A stretch of 64,000 nt of DNA, taken from contig NW_024726235.1 in NCBI RefSeq assembly GCF_018991925.1, positions 5,985,850-6,049,849 of the forward strand, written 5' to 3'. The position numbers and the translations under genes are program-made. Shown piece by piece: positions 1-11,515 of the stretch. Every line of letters begins with the position of its first letter. Positions within the stretch are counted from its first letter, which is position 1. The notes beneath the pieces are model-generated. The model ran no database searches, was not told where the DNA came from, and saw nothing but the letters and a program-made list of their open reading frames with translations. Source of the stretch: Homarus americanus (Eukaryota > Arthropoda > Malacostraca > Decapoda > Nephropidae).

Positions 1-520
1 ATCATAGACCATTTGCATAGCCACTTGATCATAGGGGATTGAACCTGAATTCCTATTTCATAATGATGATCATCACTGTTTAATGACTGTTTTTCATGCT
101 TAGATGTGTTAGCAAGAAGCTATATGGATGGCTCAGTATTCCTGCCCTCCTCCTCCTCATGGTGTGGAATAGGAGAGAAGGTCTGGCTTTAGTGGACCTG
201 ATTTGGGTATTTTTGGAGGTTCTACTCTCAATAATCAGGTGAAATAGATAACTCCGTCTCCAGGCAGTGACCATCGTAGCCCTGTAGTCTTTCTGCCTGG
301 AAAAGAAACATCCATGTTTTTTGGAAACATATTTCAGAAGTAATGAATCCAGATATGGTTGGAAGGTAGCTTTACTGTATTAACAATTCCATTTCATTAG
401 TCAGAATTAGGATAAAACAGGAGTCATGTGAATTAGTGCTAATATCACAGGCCATAAAATGGGGTTTCAGGATCAAAATCTTTATTTCTTTAAGTATGAT
501 TTATTAACCTTTTATTTCAG
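1..520. other. Intron of the PRMT gene (no coding seen)
   Basis: I see no convincing exon here. The segment ends in a pyrimidine-rich tract and an AG acceptor at 519-520, directly before the coding exon at 521, so at least its right part is intron of that gene. The open frame on the minus strand at 80-274 has no recognisable protein features. Confidence 0.5.
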
Positions 521-945
521 ATGTTGTTCATGTGCATATGGTGGCTCAGGAAGATGTGTTGAGCTTGCCAACTCAAGTCTGTGACTTAAACCTCATGACA
601 GTTACTCCTGAGGATCTACGAAGCATTTCTCGGTCTTTCACTTTGTCTAGTATGGGTTCACGACGACTGAATAGTATGGTGTTGTGGTTTGATGTGTGGT
701 TCCCTGGAGGATTAAAGCTATCAACATCTCCAGATAATGAGGATACTCATTGGCAGAACACAGTCTTACCACTTGCCACTGCACCTTTACAACAAGATAC
801 ACAAGTGAAGGGAGAACTTAGTATAACACAAGATCTCACAAATCATCGCTTCCTCAATGTTGACTTAAAATATTCAGTGGATAAAGGTGAAGAGATCACA
901 CGTTGTTTCAAGATGGATGATAATTGCAATGATAATGACTTCTGA
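521..945 (+). CDS. Protein arginine N-methyltransferase (PRMT6-like), terminal coding exon
   Basis: This is the C-terminal beta-barrel half of a type I protein arginine methyltransferase. The family transfers methyl groups from S-adenosylmethionine to arginines of histones and other nuclear proteins. Visible landmarks are EDVLSLP near the exon start, a WFDVWFPGG strand, then LSTSP followed by THWQ, the conserved barrel loop that packs against the catalytic domain. The ending CFKMDDN resembles the natural C-terminus of PRMT6. The S-adenosylmethionine-binding half lies upstream, outside the window. The exon begins after an AG acceptor at 519-520, with two bases (521-522) completing a split codon, and ends at TGA 943-945. 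The same frame stays open for 71 more codons after this TGA (see findings). The PRMT6 assignment rather than another type I PRMT is by eye only. Confidence 0.85.
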
Positions 946-1161
946 GTCAGGGCCCATTCTTCCTCACCAACTCTAGTCTACCATGTAAAAGAAAAGCAGA
1001 AACTGAGAGAAGAACTCTTAATCTGGTCTAAGTGGAAAGTTAACAAATATTCTTCCACAAATCTGGTTCATTGTGATGGTGGAGTTGATGCAAAACTTTT
1101 AGATTGTGAGACAGATGAAGACTTAGAATTGCTACAAACATTAAGTGAAATACAGATTTAG
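946..1161 (+). other. In-frame open extension after the PRMT stop codon
   Basis: Directly after TGA 943-945 the same frame runs for 71 sense codons to TAG 1159-1161. The conceptual peptide is charged and protein-like, with KEKQKLREELLIWSKWK in the middle and an acidic end containing DCETDEDLELLQTL. Known PRMT6 proteins end about where the first stop lies. This could be a stop-readthrough tail, an old extension now cut off by mutation, or chance. The sequence alone does not decide. Confidence 0.35.
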
Positions 1162-1792
1162 TGCTTGTGGTGGTAGTAGATGTCATTTCATAATTTTATT
1201 ATTCATATTTGGTATTTAGAGGGACATGCTTGCATCTGCTCAAGAAATGTAGAATGCCATGAATATGGCAATACCTTAGTGGTAGTAACATTAAGATCTC
1301 TCTTCCAAAGAATCATTATGTAAGAGTTCTGTGATTCTTGCCTTTGTTAAGGGTAAGCTTAACTCCTGCAGTGGTCTTTCACTTAGGTACAAGGATTTTC
1401 CTTTTGGAAGATTTGAATCTCAACAGTGGACCATGTTTCAAGTGCATGTGATTCTTATCACAAGGGTAAGTTTCAGTACAAATCAGTGGTGTAGTATAAT
1501 TGACATTGCCTTAAACTTGCCTAAAGAAACTTGGTGTATGTAAGATATTTTCTATGCCAATTTATACTACAAACGGCTACATTGGATGAATTTTGTTGCA
1601 GTCAGTGCCATACATGCCGTCCATATGTGAATACAGTACTGCGTGTAACTGTTTGTTACATAGGTGTGACTTTATTGCTAAATTTTAAAAATGAAATATG
1701 TAATAATGCATTCAGACTGGTTTTGTCTGAGTCTCTCTTGAAGCAGTAAATTGTAAATATACAAATTATTTTTGTTTTGTTATTGTAAAACC

Positions 1793-1798
1793 AATAAA
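1793..1798 (+). terminator. Poly(A) signal of the PRMT gene
   Basis: AATAAA about 850 bases after the PRMT stop codon, in an AT-rich 3' region followed by T-rich sequence. It is the first good signal downstream and probably sets the transcript end near 1815. Confidence 0.6.
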
Positions 1799-2033
1799 AG
1801 TCTCATTTTAGTCATAATATTTTCAGTCAGTGTAGAGCTATTGCAGTTTCTTTTAGAGCATGAACTGTGTTTTACAGAATTAGTGGTAAATGTTCATTGG
1901 TGTTCTCAGGGTGAATGTTGATATACTATAATTAGATTTTATATGTGGGTTAAGTCACTTATACATTCTCCATGGCTAAAAGCTTTTTATTTATATTACT
2001 TCCCTGCAACTTGATCATTATCAATTCTGGGGG

Positions 2034-2412
2034 TGGGGGGGGTGCTGGTGGAGTGGTACTGCTCTTGCCTCGCAAGCAAGATGTCACAGGTTCGATTCCT
2101 GGACCGGCGGAGGTTGTTTGGACACTCTTCCTAGTCCCCTTGGTCCCTGTTCACCTAGCAGCAAAGTAGGTACCTGCTGTAAATCGAAAGTTGCGAATTC
2201 GTATTCAGGGACAAGTTGTTGGAGCTTCCAATAACTTGCTTATACATAAACCATTGACTCTTCAGGCTTCTACGCCCTTAACTTATGAGGCATAAGGCAA
2301 GCATGAACTTAGCATGCTTCCCTGTTGGGCGCTGTAAACGCTTCTGCGCTTCACCTTACACAAGGATGTGGGGGGTGGGGGGGTGCCCAATAAATTAACA
2401 AATAAATAAATA
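2034..2412 (+). mobile_element. tRNA-derived SINE
   Basis: The 5' part is tRNA-like. It has an A box (TGGTGGAGTGGTACT), an anticodon arm with stem CTTGC/GCAAG around loop CTCGCAA (anticodon CGC, alanine-like), and a B box (GGTTCGATTCC). A roughly 300-base unrelated body follows and ends in AAATAAATAAATAA, the simple tail expected of a LINE-mobilised SINE. The flanks share only AATTCT, so the target duplication is uncertain. It is not a functional tRNA gene: the acceptor stem runs into a G-run and the unit continues into the SINE body. Confidence 0.75.
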
Positions 2413-2990
2413 ATTCTTTTAGCTGTGCTCTAAAGCCAAATAACTTTTGTAATACAGGGTGCTTACTAAGGTATTGTACTAGAATTTATCTTCTGTTCCC
2501 CTCATGCAAGACAAACAAGGGTACCAGCAGGGTCAAGACCAGCAGGACAGCTAAGTGATTTTTTTAAATATTAGTCTGCCACAAGGGCATGATCATGCAC
2601 ACAACTTAGTTCACTTAGATTACAATTAGTAGGTGTGATTAGAAAGGAAGTCACCCCAGCAAGGGGTAAATTTCTTCATCAGAATAAAGTGGAAGGTTGG
2701 CATCATCTCCCTTCCTCCCAACACACCAGACATGAGGACTACTGTAGGAATACAGCTGGGTCGTGGTCTTTAAAAAGTCTTTGACAATTAAGCCTTGACT
2801 TACAGTTAAAATTATATCACATCAAAAACAGAGTCTAGACATCCCCCACACTAGCTCTCCCTCCCCAGGATTGCCAACAGCTGTCAAGCACTGTGTGTCT
2901 CATAGGTGTAAGTACTTAAAAGGAAGAAGAAAGTTTGTGAAAGGACATGTATAGACATGGGGAATCAGGGGTTAAAACCCCAGGGTCACC
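2413..2990. other. Intergenic, nothing recognised
   Basis: AT-moderate sequence with no supported gene or repeat boundary. It may include the 5' untranslated part of the LINE whose ORF1 remnant begins at about 3000. Confidence 0.3.
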
Positions 2991-3915
2991 AAGTAGTTTG
3001 CTGACATGCAATTACTGCAAGGGGACGACTTCTAGGGCGGATTGTGTGAGTCCGACCGCATCAATGTTTAGGACATTGCAGAATGCGGGAAAGCAAGAAG
3101 GCTGTTGCTAGTACTGCCCTGACTGCATAACCAAAGTAAATAAGAATATTGCAGATCATAAGGGGATGAGAAACTCGAGACAAAATTAGATGAAGCTGGA
3201 TCCCTGTTGGTAACCAAACTAGAGTAAGTTGGGAAAGAGATCCTCACTAAGACTGAGAAAGAATCTGATAGAATAGAGGGAGTAGTGAAGAAGAGTTATG
3301 CTTAGGCTTTAACAGGACCACAGATGGTGATGGAGAGTAATGCAGGATCTGAACAGGTCCTTCAGTAGCTAGGGACTCCCCAGAAGTGTATTGAAGAGAT
3401 GGTTAACAGACCAACTGATAATGGAGAGGAGGAACATTTCGAGTGCAGGAACAACCTAATAGTGTTTGAAGTCCCCAAGAGCCAGTCAGAGGAAGCTGAG
3501 AGTAGGAAAATGCATAAGATGAAGTTTGAGAATATTTGTACAGAGGCTCTGAATATGTCAGCCCCCCTCTGGATGTGAGGAGGCTAGGACAAAAGCAGGT
3601 GAACAAACCTCGACCCCTCAGGGTCACATTAGTGAGTGAGAATGAGTAATGGGAAGTTATTCAGCAGGCAAAAAAACTTAGCAAAGAGCGATGCATTTTG
3701 GAATACACTATATTCATACACCCAAATAGCAAGGGATAATGCAGAGGGAACAGCACAAAAACTCCTATGGCACTTGAAGCAAAAGATGGAGGATTTGAAG
3801 AGGAACAGGGACGGACGTGCATGGGCTATATACAAGGGGAAGGTAGTGGAAGCAAGAGTGCCAGTACAGAACCAGGGTACAGCGGGACTATACTGCCAGA
3901 CTGGGGGTCACTAAT
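2990..3915 (+). pseudogene. LINE A ORF1 remnant (zinc finger, coiled coil, nucleic-acid-binding gag-like protein)
   Basis: This is a decayed ORF1 of a non-LTR retrotransposon. A cysteine-rich PHD-like module (CNYCK, then CPDC) is encoded at about 3007-3130. A charged coiled-coil stretch follows at about 3160-3390, then a conserved block with NNLIVFEVPKSQSEEAE at about 3440-3500. The frame at 3636-3914 reads DAFWNTLYSYTQIARDN and later LKQKMEDLKRNRDGR, typical of the C-terminal domain of such ORF1 proteins. Internal stops and frame changes show it is dead. Its ORF2 is probably the source of the endonuclease fragment at 5822 and the C-terminal pieces at 8908 and 12855. Confidence 0.7.
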
Positions 3916-5820
3916 TCTAAGAGTAAATACTTAACTAATCTTAATTTCTAAGGGTCGCTGCCACCAGACCCCCTCTGGACAGCATGTAGCTCGTTAGGTA
4001 GCGTGCAGAGTGGACTAGGCTTTGGGTTTGGTTTTTCATTGACTAGATCGTTAAGGGGAAAGAAGGGTGAAACCATAACATGTCTTAATTAATTTATTCC
4101 TTATAAAGCATACTGGTAAAAAACATACAAATGAATTGGCCTTCCTCAGAAGAACCACGAAAATGTTGGTTACCCCGCTTGGCACCAGACGTCTCACATT
4201 AATGGCGTGTCATCCACATACTTATTGCATAACAGTCTGTGACCTCCTTACCTCGGTCATTCCTTTTTACACTACCCCTTAACACATCAGACTGCTCCAC
4301 CTGTATGGAGTATAGCACCGTCGGTTAACATACATAGTAGCACCATCTCAACACCTGTTACACTCCACACCTGCAGGTATGGGACTCCTTGTAATTTTTA
4401 GGTACACATAACAGGCGCCTCGTTCGCACACTGTCCTCGGTGGGTAAAGACAAGGGCTTCACCAAGAGACATACCAGTACTATTTCTACGCCTCGTATTA
4501 TAGGTCGCTCCAAGTGACGACCGCGGAGTTTCTCACGGTCTCCTTATTTGTTACTACTCATTTGGAGTGGTGTGCTGGGAATCCACAGGTTCACAGTGGA
4601 TTGGCATAGCTGGGAGTAGTCCACCTGGTGGGACGCTCACAGGGATAATGGCTGCCGCGCAGCAAGGCACTCTGACCGCATGGGACCTGAGGTGACGGTA
4701 GAACGGAGGGTACTGAGAAATAATGCCTGACGGGTGGTTATCACACACCCTAACACATTACTATTACACTTATACATCGGGCAAAGCTTTAAACTATAAT
4801 AACTTCTATATAAGCCTTAATTACAGGGCAGGATATAGCCCGATAGGACACTGACCTGAGGTGACGGTAGAACGGAGTGTACTGAGGGCAGTGCCCCGCT
4901 GCTCGTCACCGCGTAGGCCTACAGTTTCCAATCTTTAATTTTTACTTTTATTTCTTACGGTTCTCACCTGAACACTGTTCGGTATATTGTCACTCATGCT
5001 GTATAAACACATATTTTAAACCTAAATTACAAACTAAGGTAAGGTTCTGGTTTGCTAATTCGTGGGTAAATTCATTGGGTTATAATATCAACATGGCACA
5101 CTCGAGGCGGGTACAGGACGCTCCCTAAAACAAAGGCCGAATGTTCATGGCGTGGGTGTATCCACTTCACTTAAAACTGTAATTAGGGATCCTCCTCTCA
5201 CACATTGCACTATTTGAACACAGGCATAAGATTCTCTGATCACTGTACATGTCATGGGTACATGTCACGTGAGGATACGAGGTGTATTAAGTTCACACCG
5301 ACGCATACAAGATATTTCCTTTCAAGTATAGTATCTGGGTCACTTCCAACACCTCACATAATTCTGATACATTTATCCTTTTTCCAGATCATTGTTCTCA
5401 TGTATTTTCATATGATATCTGTGGAAGTTATGTTCGCTACACGTTCACAGATGTAAATAGTATGACCTTCAAATCATGATCCACACATAGTCCTACAGTA
5501 CACTAGTCCAGCTCAACTGGACTTTCCCAATCATCTTATGGATACCCTGAGTTCTCCTTAATGCTATGAATACATACAATTAATATTATATAACTGTACC
5601 TGGGTACAATACAACACATGGTCTAGTAACATTGAGTAGGTGAGTTATCCTTTATCAGTGTTTCCCGTTTTCTGAGATTCTACAAGCGCGGTGGATTTGA
5701 ATGTTATATAGTGTAATATAAATTAAATGGGGTTTTTAGGAATGACAATGATGTGCGCAGTATAGGACACTCCCCACCCGCTCTACCTCCCAACCAGGAG
5801 GAGGCGAGCTCCATGTAAGC
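3916..5820. other. Unassigned insertion-like block between LINE A fragments
   Basis: No coding region is supported. About 30 bases are repeated directly (4684-4714 and 4852-4882, both starting GACCTGAGGTGACGGTAGAA). The block separates LINE A ORF1 from its endonuclease fragment and is longer than a normal inter-ORF spacer, so an inserted, perhaps LTR-type, element is likely. I could not find its ends. Confidence 0.3.
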
Positions 5821-5821
5821 A

Positions 5822-6007
5822 ATGTTGTCTCTGACCACACACCGCAAAATACAATGTATTTCGTACACTAATTCTAACACGTTCCTTGATAAGAGAGAGG
5901 AGTTTGAAACACTACTGAAGGTACATCAACCCGATATAGTAGGTGCTGTAGAACTGTACAACAACAGGAGAATCGACCTGGAGGAATGCGAGTTCAATAT
6001 ACAGTAA
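5822..6007 (+). pseudogene. LINE A ORF2, N-terminal endonuclease fragment
   Basis: The frame encodes IQCISYTNSNTFLDKREEF and then HQPDIVGAVELYN. This is the start of an apurinic-type LINE endonuclease, with an Asn near the N-terminus and the conserved PDI-E motif. It stops after about 60 residues, where a new repeat end begins at 6002. The rest of the endonuclease and the reverse transcriptase of this copy are missing. Confidence 0.65.
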
Positions 6008-6110
6008 GTCCTCGCTTAACGTCGGGGTTACGTTCCTGAAAATGCGACATTACCAAACATCATCATTAACTCGAATACGCTGGATAGCTTCAAACACATA
6101 CTCGTAAGTT
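6002..6110 (+). mobile_element. Isolated Tigger-like terminal repeat end
   Basis: After TA at 6000-6001 the sequence begins CAGTAAGTCCTCGCTTAACG and continues in the style of the Tigger-type termini seen elsewhere in this window (CAGT plus a run about 'taacg'). I found no matching inverted end downstream, so only a broken end is claimed. Confidence 0.45.
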
Positions 6111-6206
6111 CGTTTGTGGTTCGTGAGCTCGAAGTGAAATTTGTTGTGCCATTTTTTCCTAGTATGAAAGTTGCCTTTTTTCCTGTGCCATTTTTTCCGA
6201 GTACCA

Positions 6207-6336
6207 TGTGTGTAGTGTGTATGTGTGGTTGTGGAGGTGGAGTGTGTGTTAGGGTGTGTGTGTGGTTGTGGAGGTATGTGTGTATGTGTGTGGTTGTATA
6301 TGTGTTTGTGTGTGGTTGTTGAGGTGTGTGTGTGGT

Positions 6337-6367
<31 letters not shown>

Positions 6368-6371
6368 TGAT
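6207..6371. repeat. GT-rich microsatellite
   Basis: Interrupted (TG)n with TGTGGTTG and TGTATG variants. Open frames on both strands here are low-complexity artefacts. Confidence 0.9.
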
Positions 6372-8905
6372 CCAGCTGTAGCACATGCTTTCAGAGAGCA
6401 GCTCGAACATGGACTTATAAACAACCCAACAGCAAACAACATGAATCCCAGTGCCGAATGGGATACTCTTAATACTGTTATGACATAGACCTGCAGAGAG
6501 ACCTTTGGCCAGTTCGAAAGAATACACCAGGACTGGTTTGATGAAAATGACGCAGCAATTAAAGTACACACCGATGATAAACGTGCTGCTCTATACTGAG
6601 TGGCAGAACAACCCTCAGTCTCGGACCAAAGCTGATACCTTCCACAAGAAGAAAGCGGCAGCCCTGCGGGAACTTCGCAATCTAAAGAACAACTTAATTA
6701 AAAATAAATCATGTGAAGCACAAAAACATGCAGATCAGCATAAGATGCACGAATTTTTCATTTTCACTAAAGCATTTTATGGGCCAGTCACTCGTGGCAC
6801 AGCCCCCCTTCTCTCTGACGGCAACCACACAATTAAAGACGACGAAGGCCTCCTTCAGCGCTGGAAAGAGCACTGCCATTCATTGCTCAACCGAAACACC
6901 GATGTGGATGTCCTGACTACCCAGCAGGTCCCTCAGCATCCAGAGCTGACCCACCTCAGCTATCCTCCATCCTTGGATGAAGTAGCTACTGCCATCAAAC
7001 ATGAAAAATAACAAAGCCTCAGGGCCTGATGGAATCTCAGCCGAGGTGTATAAAGCAGGAGGACCTCTAATTACCAGCCATCTCCACTCTCTCCTGGAAA
7101 ATATATGGGAAAAGGAGGAAATCCCCCAATCTCTTAAAGATGCCTCCATTGTCAATATTTATAAGAACAAGGGGGACCGGTCAGATTGTGGCAACTACCG
7201 TGGGATCTCTCTGTTCTCCGTAGCTGGCAAGATTATAGCCCCGAGTCCTAAACAGAGTTCTTCCTGAGGCAGAAAACTTCCTCCCAGAATCTCAATGTGG
7301 TTTTAGGGTGGCCGGTAAGAAAGTCACAGGAAAAAAAGTCACAATTTTGGCTAGGAAAAAAAGTCACAATTAATTTATGGTGGCCAGTAATAAAGGTTAG
7401 GTTAGGTTAGGTTGACATATTAACCTTAAAAAATGTGAGAATTCGATAGTTAACTTTTCTTTTTTTCCTGTGACTTTTTTTCTGACTTTTTTACCTGTGA
7501 CTTTTTTACCTGGATTCGGTTTTAGACCATCACGTGGCACCACTGACATGATCTTTGCTGACCGCCAGATACAGGAAAAGTGCAGAGAACAGTGTCGTAA
7601 CCTGTACATGGCTTTCATCGACCTAACCAAGGCCTTCGACTCGGTCAACAGGGAAGCCCTCTGGTGGACCCTCAGCCGTTTTGGCTGCCCACCAAAATTC
7701 ATCGCCATTGTGAGGCAACTCCACGATGGCATGAACGGCAGTGTCCTGCACAACGGTACCCAGGCAGACTTCTTCCCCATCCAAACGGGGGTTAAACAAG
7801 GGTGTGTACTGGCACCAACTCTCTTTTCCATCTTCTTGGCTGCCTTCCTTACTTATGCCAGTGCCAATTTAGCCAGCGGGGTGGACATCGAGTACCGGGT
7901 AAAGGGGGGTCTTTTCAACATAAGATGACTCCAGGCACCTTCCATTACTGAACTTCAGTATGCAGACGACCTCACCCTTGGTGCCCACACTGAATACGAC
8001 CTACAGGAGATCCTGAACACCTATGTAGATGCATATGCACACTTCGGCCTTGAGGTGAATGTACTCAAGACTCAAATTCTCTTTCAACCTGCCCCTGGTT
8101 CAGACACACCTCCACCATCCACCCAGCTTAACAGTACTACACTCTCTAATGTTGCCCACATTCGGTATATCGGCTCCCACCTGTCCACCACTGCAGACAT
8201 CGATGAAGAAATTCAGCATCGGATCAGGTGTGCATCTCACGCTTTGGGCGGACTCCAAAATCATGTCTTCAGCTGTAGGGAGCTGAAATTATCCACAAAG
8301 TTGCACGTATATAGAGCAGTGGTTCTGCCCACCCTACTATATGGCAGTGAGACATGGGTCACAAACAGGAGGCACCTCAAGGCACTTGAAAACTTTCACC
8401 AACGTAGTCTATGTTCCATCCTCAAAGTTCGCTGGGAAGACGAAAACAAATACATACCAGCATTCTTGCTGACACCAACTGTAGGAGCATCGAGGCTACC
8501 ATTATCCATGAACAACTAAGTTGGACTGGCCATGTTACTTGCATGGACGACAGTAGACTGCCAAAGCAGCTACATTACAGTCACCTAACGAATAGTAAAC
8601 GTAACGCTGGTGGGCAATTGAAAAGGCATAAGGATAGTCTTAAGACAAACCTGAAAAGGTGCCAAATTGACCCTCTTACCTGGGAGTCGATTACTCCACA
8701 TCGTAACGCCTGGAGAAGCACCACACGAGGAGGTGTCAATACTTTCGAGTTAGCCCGACTGCAAACTGAGGTAGATAAGTGCCAACGTCGGAAAGACGCT
8801 GCCATCACCCCTCTCACAGTAGATGGAGCCCTACACATGTGCAACGAATGTGGACAATGCTGCCGGTTCCGTATCGGACTCTGTAGTCACCTCAAAACTC
8901 ACTAA
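6372..8905 (+). pseudogene. LINE C ORF2 remnant, 5'-truncated (reverse transcriptase and C-terminal zinc knuckle)
   Basis: This is a non-LTR retrotransposon polymerase in several frames. In order, visible parts are a linker with ERIHQDWFDENDAAIK near 6520; the RT finger motif NNKASGPDGISAEVYK at 7006; GNYRGISLFSVAGKI at 7190; CGFR at 7296, where it is broken by an inserted MITE; AFIDLTKAFDSVNREALWW at 7610; the catalytic QYADDLT at about 7958; a thumb with LPTLLYGSETW at 8328; and the tail CNECGQCCRFRIGLCSHLKTH at 8840-8902. The C-terminal Cys/His motif with RIGL-SH is typical of one large LINE lineage common in invertebrates. The endonuclease is absent, and several stops and frame changes make it inactive. 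Confidence 0.85.
7307..7517. mobile_element. Foldback MITE inserted in the LINE C RT (8-bp target duplication)
   Basis: The 211-base insert sits between two copies of GGTTTTAG (7299-7306 and 7518-7525). Removing it and one copy rejoins the conserved CGFR codons of the RT with the following PSRGTTDM. The arms are inverted and made of repeated AAAAAAGTCACAGG-type units, on the right as CCTGTGACTTTTTT. The outermost bases match poorly. An 8-bp duplication suggests a hAT-like mobiliser. It contains a short run of GGTTA repeats in its centre. Confidence 0.8.
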
Positions 8906-8907
8906 CC

Positions 8908-9195
8908 TAGGTGAGATCCACTGAGAAGGACCTAGGTGTGTATGTTGACAATGAGCTGAAGTTCTCGGGCCATTGCGAGAAGAAGGTAAATCAGGGTGTA
9001 TAAGCATCTTAAGGGGCACTACTCAGTCGAGTGTCCTTACTTGGAGCTGGCGAACGCTCGCCCCACAAGGGGTCACAGCTCAAGATTGAAGAAGCCGCAG
9101 GTACAGAAAACTGAGAGCAAACTTTTTCGGAGTGAGAGTTGTGAACTCTTGGAACAATATACCAGAAAGTGTTGTGACGGCACCGAGTGTGAGCT
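8908..9195 (+). pseudogene. LINE A ORF2 C-terminal region, part 1
   Basis: The translation has KDLGVYVDNELKFSGHCE, then KHLKGHYSVECPYLELANAR, and in another frame RVVNSWNNIPESVVTAPS. This is the order found at the C-terminus of jockey/CR1-type LINE polymerases. It is cut after 9195 by a solo LTR. The reading frame resumes at 12855. Confidence 0.75.
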
Positions 9196-10860
9196 TGTGG
9201 GGTACGAGATGTTGGTTCACACTCAGGATGGGATGGAGAAAGGAAACTCACAATGTGCTCTCTGTATACATATGGTATTGGATGTACAATGCAGCTTGGT
9301 GCTGGGAAGGCAGCATGGTTACAAGCGTTGAGTAGAGAGAGCTGGTTGGTGAGGGTGCTCAGAGGAGGACCAGCTTGTGGGTCGCCATGCTCGCCGGCAG
9401 GAGCGAGGGCCGCCAGGCAGGAGAAGGAGGAGGTGTTGCATGCTGGTTGGTGTAGGTAGAAAAGAGAGTGGTACGTCGGTACGGTACGGAGTCATTAGTT
9501 ATGAGGTGAAAGAAGATTATTAGGGGTTGAAGGAAAAGTGGTGAAATTGAAATACAGTAGGAGTAGAAAGAATCTGGGCTCAACCAGATCGCTTCATCTT
9601 TCCTATTGGTGTTTTATCTTTGTTCTGCTCCCTTGGGTCGTCAGACCTTTGTATGAATATTGGTTTATTTATATAGTGCTGCTTATTATTATTATTTTTA
9701 TTTATTGTTGGAGTTAGTGAGCCCGCCCAGGTCCTTGTGTAACTGGGAGGGTAGTCACTTTTTTTTATGCTAAGATGTTAGTTAAATGTTAAATGTTAGT
9801 TATGTTAGTCTAAAGGTACACTGCATGGAGAGGCCTGCCAGGTTCTTAGTGTAGCCGGTAGGTCACTCTCATCTTTTATTCTCTCTATTAGTGTTTTATG
9901 TGTATATTGGGGCAGGAGATGGTTCAATTACTTTCTTCCTGGCTGATTTAAACCAACTGTGTTCTTGGAATTCTTCGTTGTCTATATTATTTATCCAGTT
10001 TTGATATGTTTCTGTGTTAAGTTCAGTCACTTTTTTCCAAATATTTGCAGCTTTGTTGTGTATTTCTACATTGATTGCTAAGAGGTGTGCTCTCTTGTGT
10101 AGCTGTTCATTATTGATGTGGTCTGTATATTTTATGTTATATATAAATCTGAGGGCTATATTTTGTACTGTTTGTAACCTTTTAATGCTCGTTTTACTAA
10201 GAGTGTTCAATGGGATGGGTGGGTAGTCCATAATTGATTTGACAAGGGCTATATAAATCTTTTGTAATTAATGCTAAGGTTCTTAAAGCGTTTTATTTTT
10301 GATAATCTTATTCTTGCCTGTCGTTCTTTATCTTTTAAGTATGTTATATATCCTCTTTTTGTTAGTTTTAGTCCAAGCATCCTGCCTTCAGTGTCGTATG
10401 GGTATAGTTCCTGGTCGACTATTACTGGACTTGTTTTGATCTTGGCTATTGGTATTATCTTGAATTTGTTCTTATTTGTCCTGATTTTCCATTTTTTCTC
10501 AAAATCATTTCTATTTTTTATCGCTCTTACCGTGTAGAGTGCCATAAATTGGGTTGATTTTCCGGGGTATGATACTATTTGAGTAATATCATCAGCAAAC
10601 ATTACATATTCGCTAAAGGGGGCAGGTTGAGGTGTGTCTGAGGTATAAATTGTATATAGTGTTGGAGAAAGGCATCCTCCTTGAGGTACTCCACTCTCAA
10701 GATTAAACATAGTTCCCATAAAGTTTCCAATTTGAATTTGTGCTCTCCTATCATCTTAATAGTTACACAATATTCTTAGCAAGTGTTCGTTAAGTCCCAA
10801 TTTTAATATTTTATATTTTAAGCCTAAATGCCAAACTTCAACAAAAGCCTTAGAAACGTC

Positions 10861-11515
10861 TGTAGGGGTATCGAGATATTAATGTTGTCTAGCACTCAGG
10901 ATGGAAGAAAACTCTAATGTGGTTTTCTTGTATAATATATAAGTTATATGATAGACAGTCTGGTGCTGGAGGTGCTGTGTGGTGAGGGGCTGCTTGGTAG
11001 AGACGTGCGGTGAGTAGCTTGTCGAAGGAGGTAGATGTGCAGGAGCTTCGTTAGAGAAGATGTTGCCTGTTGCTGGCCTCCTGGTTGAATGAAATGTTAA
11101 CAGCGTGGAGCTTGCTGGAAGAGATGTTGCTTGTTCAGGAAAATGGGCAGAATGAGAGTTGGTTGGTGAGGAAGCTCAGAGAAGAACATGCTCGCTGGCG
11201 GGAGCGAGGACCGCCAGGCAGGCGGAGGAGAGGCGAGGGTCGCCAGGCAGCGGCAGAGGAGGAGGTGTTGCTTGTTCAAGAAGATTGGTCAGACTGAATC
11301 TCAAGGGAGAGACAGAGCTTATATACACCCAGCAGCAGCCGCCAGTCCTCTATGAGTCATGTTGGGAAAACCCGAGAAGTAGCCGGTGACTAGTTCCGTT
11401 GCTAAGATACGGTAACATCTGGTTCGTTGCTAGGGAAGGCGGCACATTGGAATGCGATAGCAGGTGGTGAGCTGCTACGCAGTTGTAGGCAGTTGTAGGG
11501 GAGAAGTCCACTACA
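10861..11515 (+). mobile_element. Solo LTR (family L, subfamily 2) in LINE B, copy 1
   Basis: Starts TGTAGGGGTATCGAGAT and ends CCACTACA, with 4-bp duplication CGTC at 10857-10860 and 11516-11519. Excision in silico restores the LRDVSKAF codons of the LINE B reverse transcriptase. A TATA-like GCTTATATACACCC lies at about 11318, as expected for an LTR promoter. Confidence 0.9.

Noticed and set aside
1331..1749. Small frames downstream of the PRMT stop
   Set aside because: They overlap the 3' untranslated region before the poly(A) signal and lack recognisable features, unlike the in-frame extension at 946-1161.
2034..2105. Functional tRNA-Ala gene
   Set aside because: The tRNA-like part runs into a SINE body with a simple tail, and the acceptor stem is not intact.
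6028..6571. His/Thr-rich open frames near 6.0-6.6 kb
   Set aside because: They read through a GT microsatellite.
7395..7420. Telomeric TTAGG repeats
   Set aside because: Only about three units, inside a MITE. The same short GGTTA runs occur at 14750, 17690 and 61430 and are ordinary in arthropod repeats.
9009..9583. Several short frames at 9.0-9.6 kb
   Set aside because: They cross LINE A/LTR junctions or lie in the LTR. Only the LINE codons up to 9195 are meaningful.
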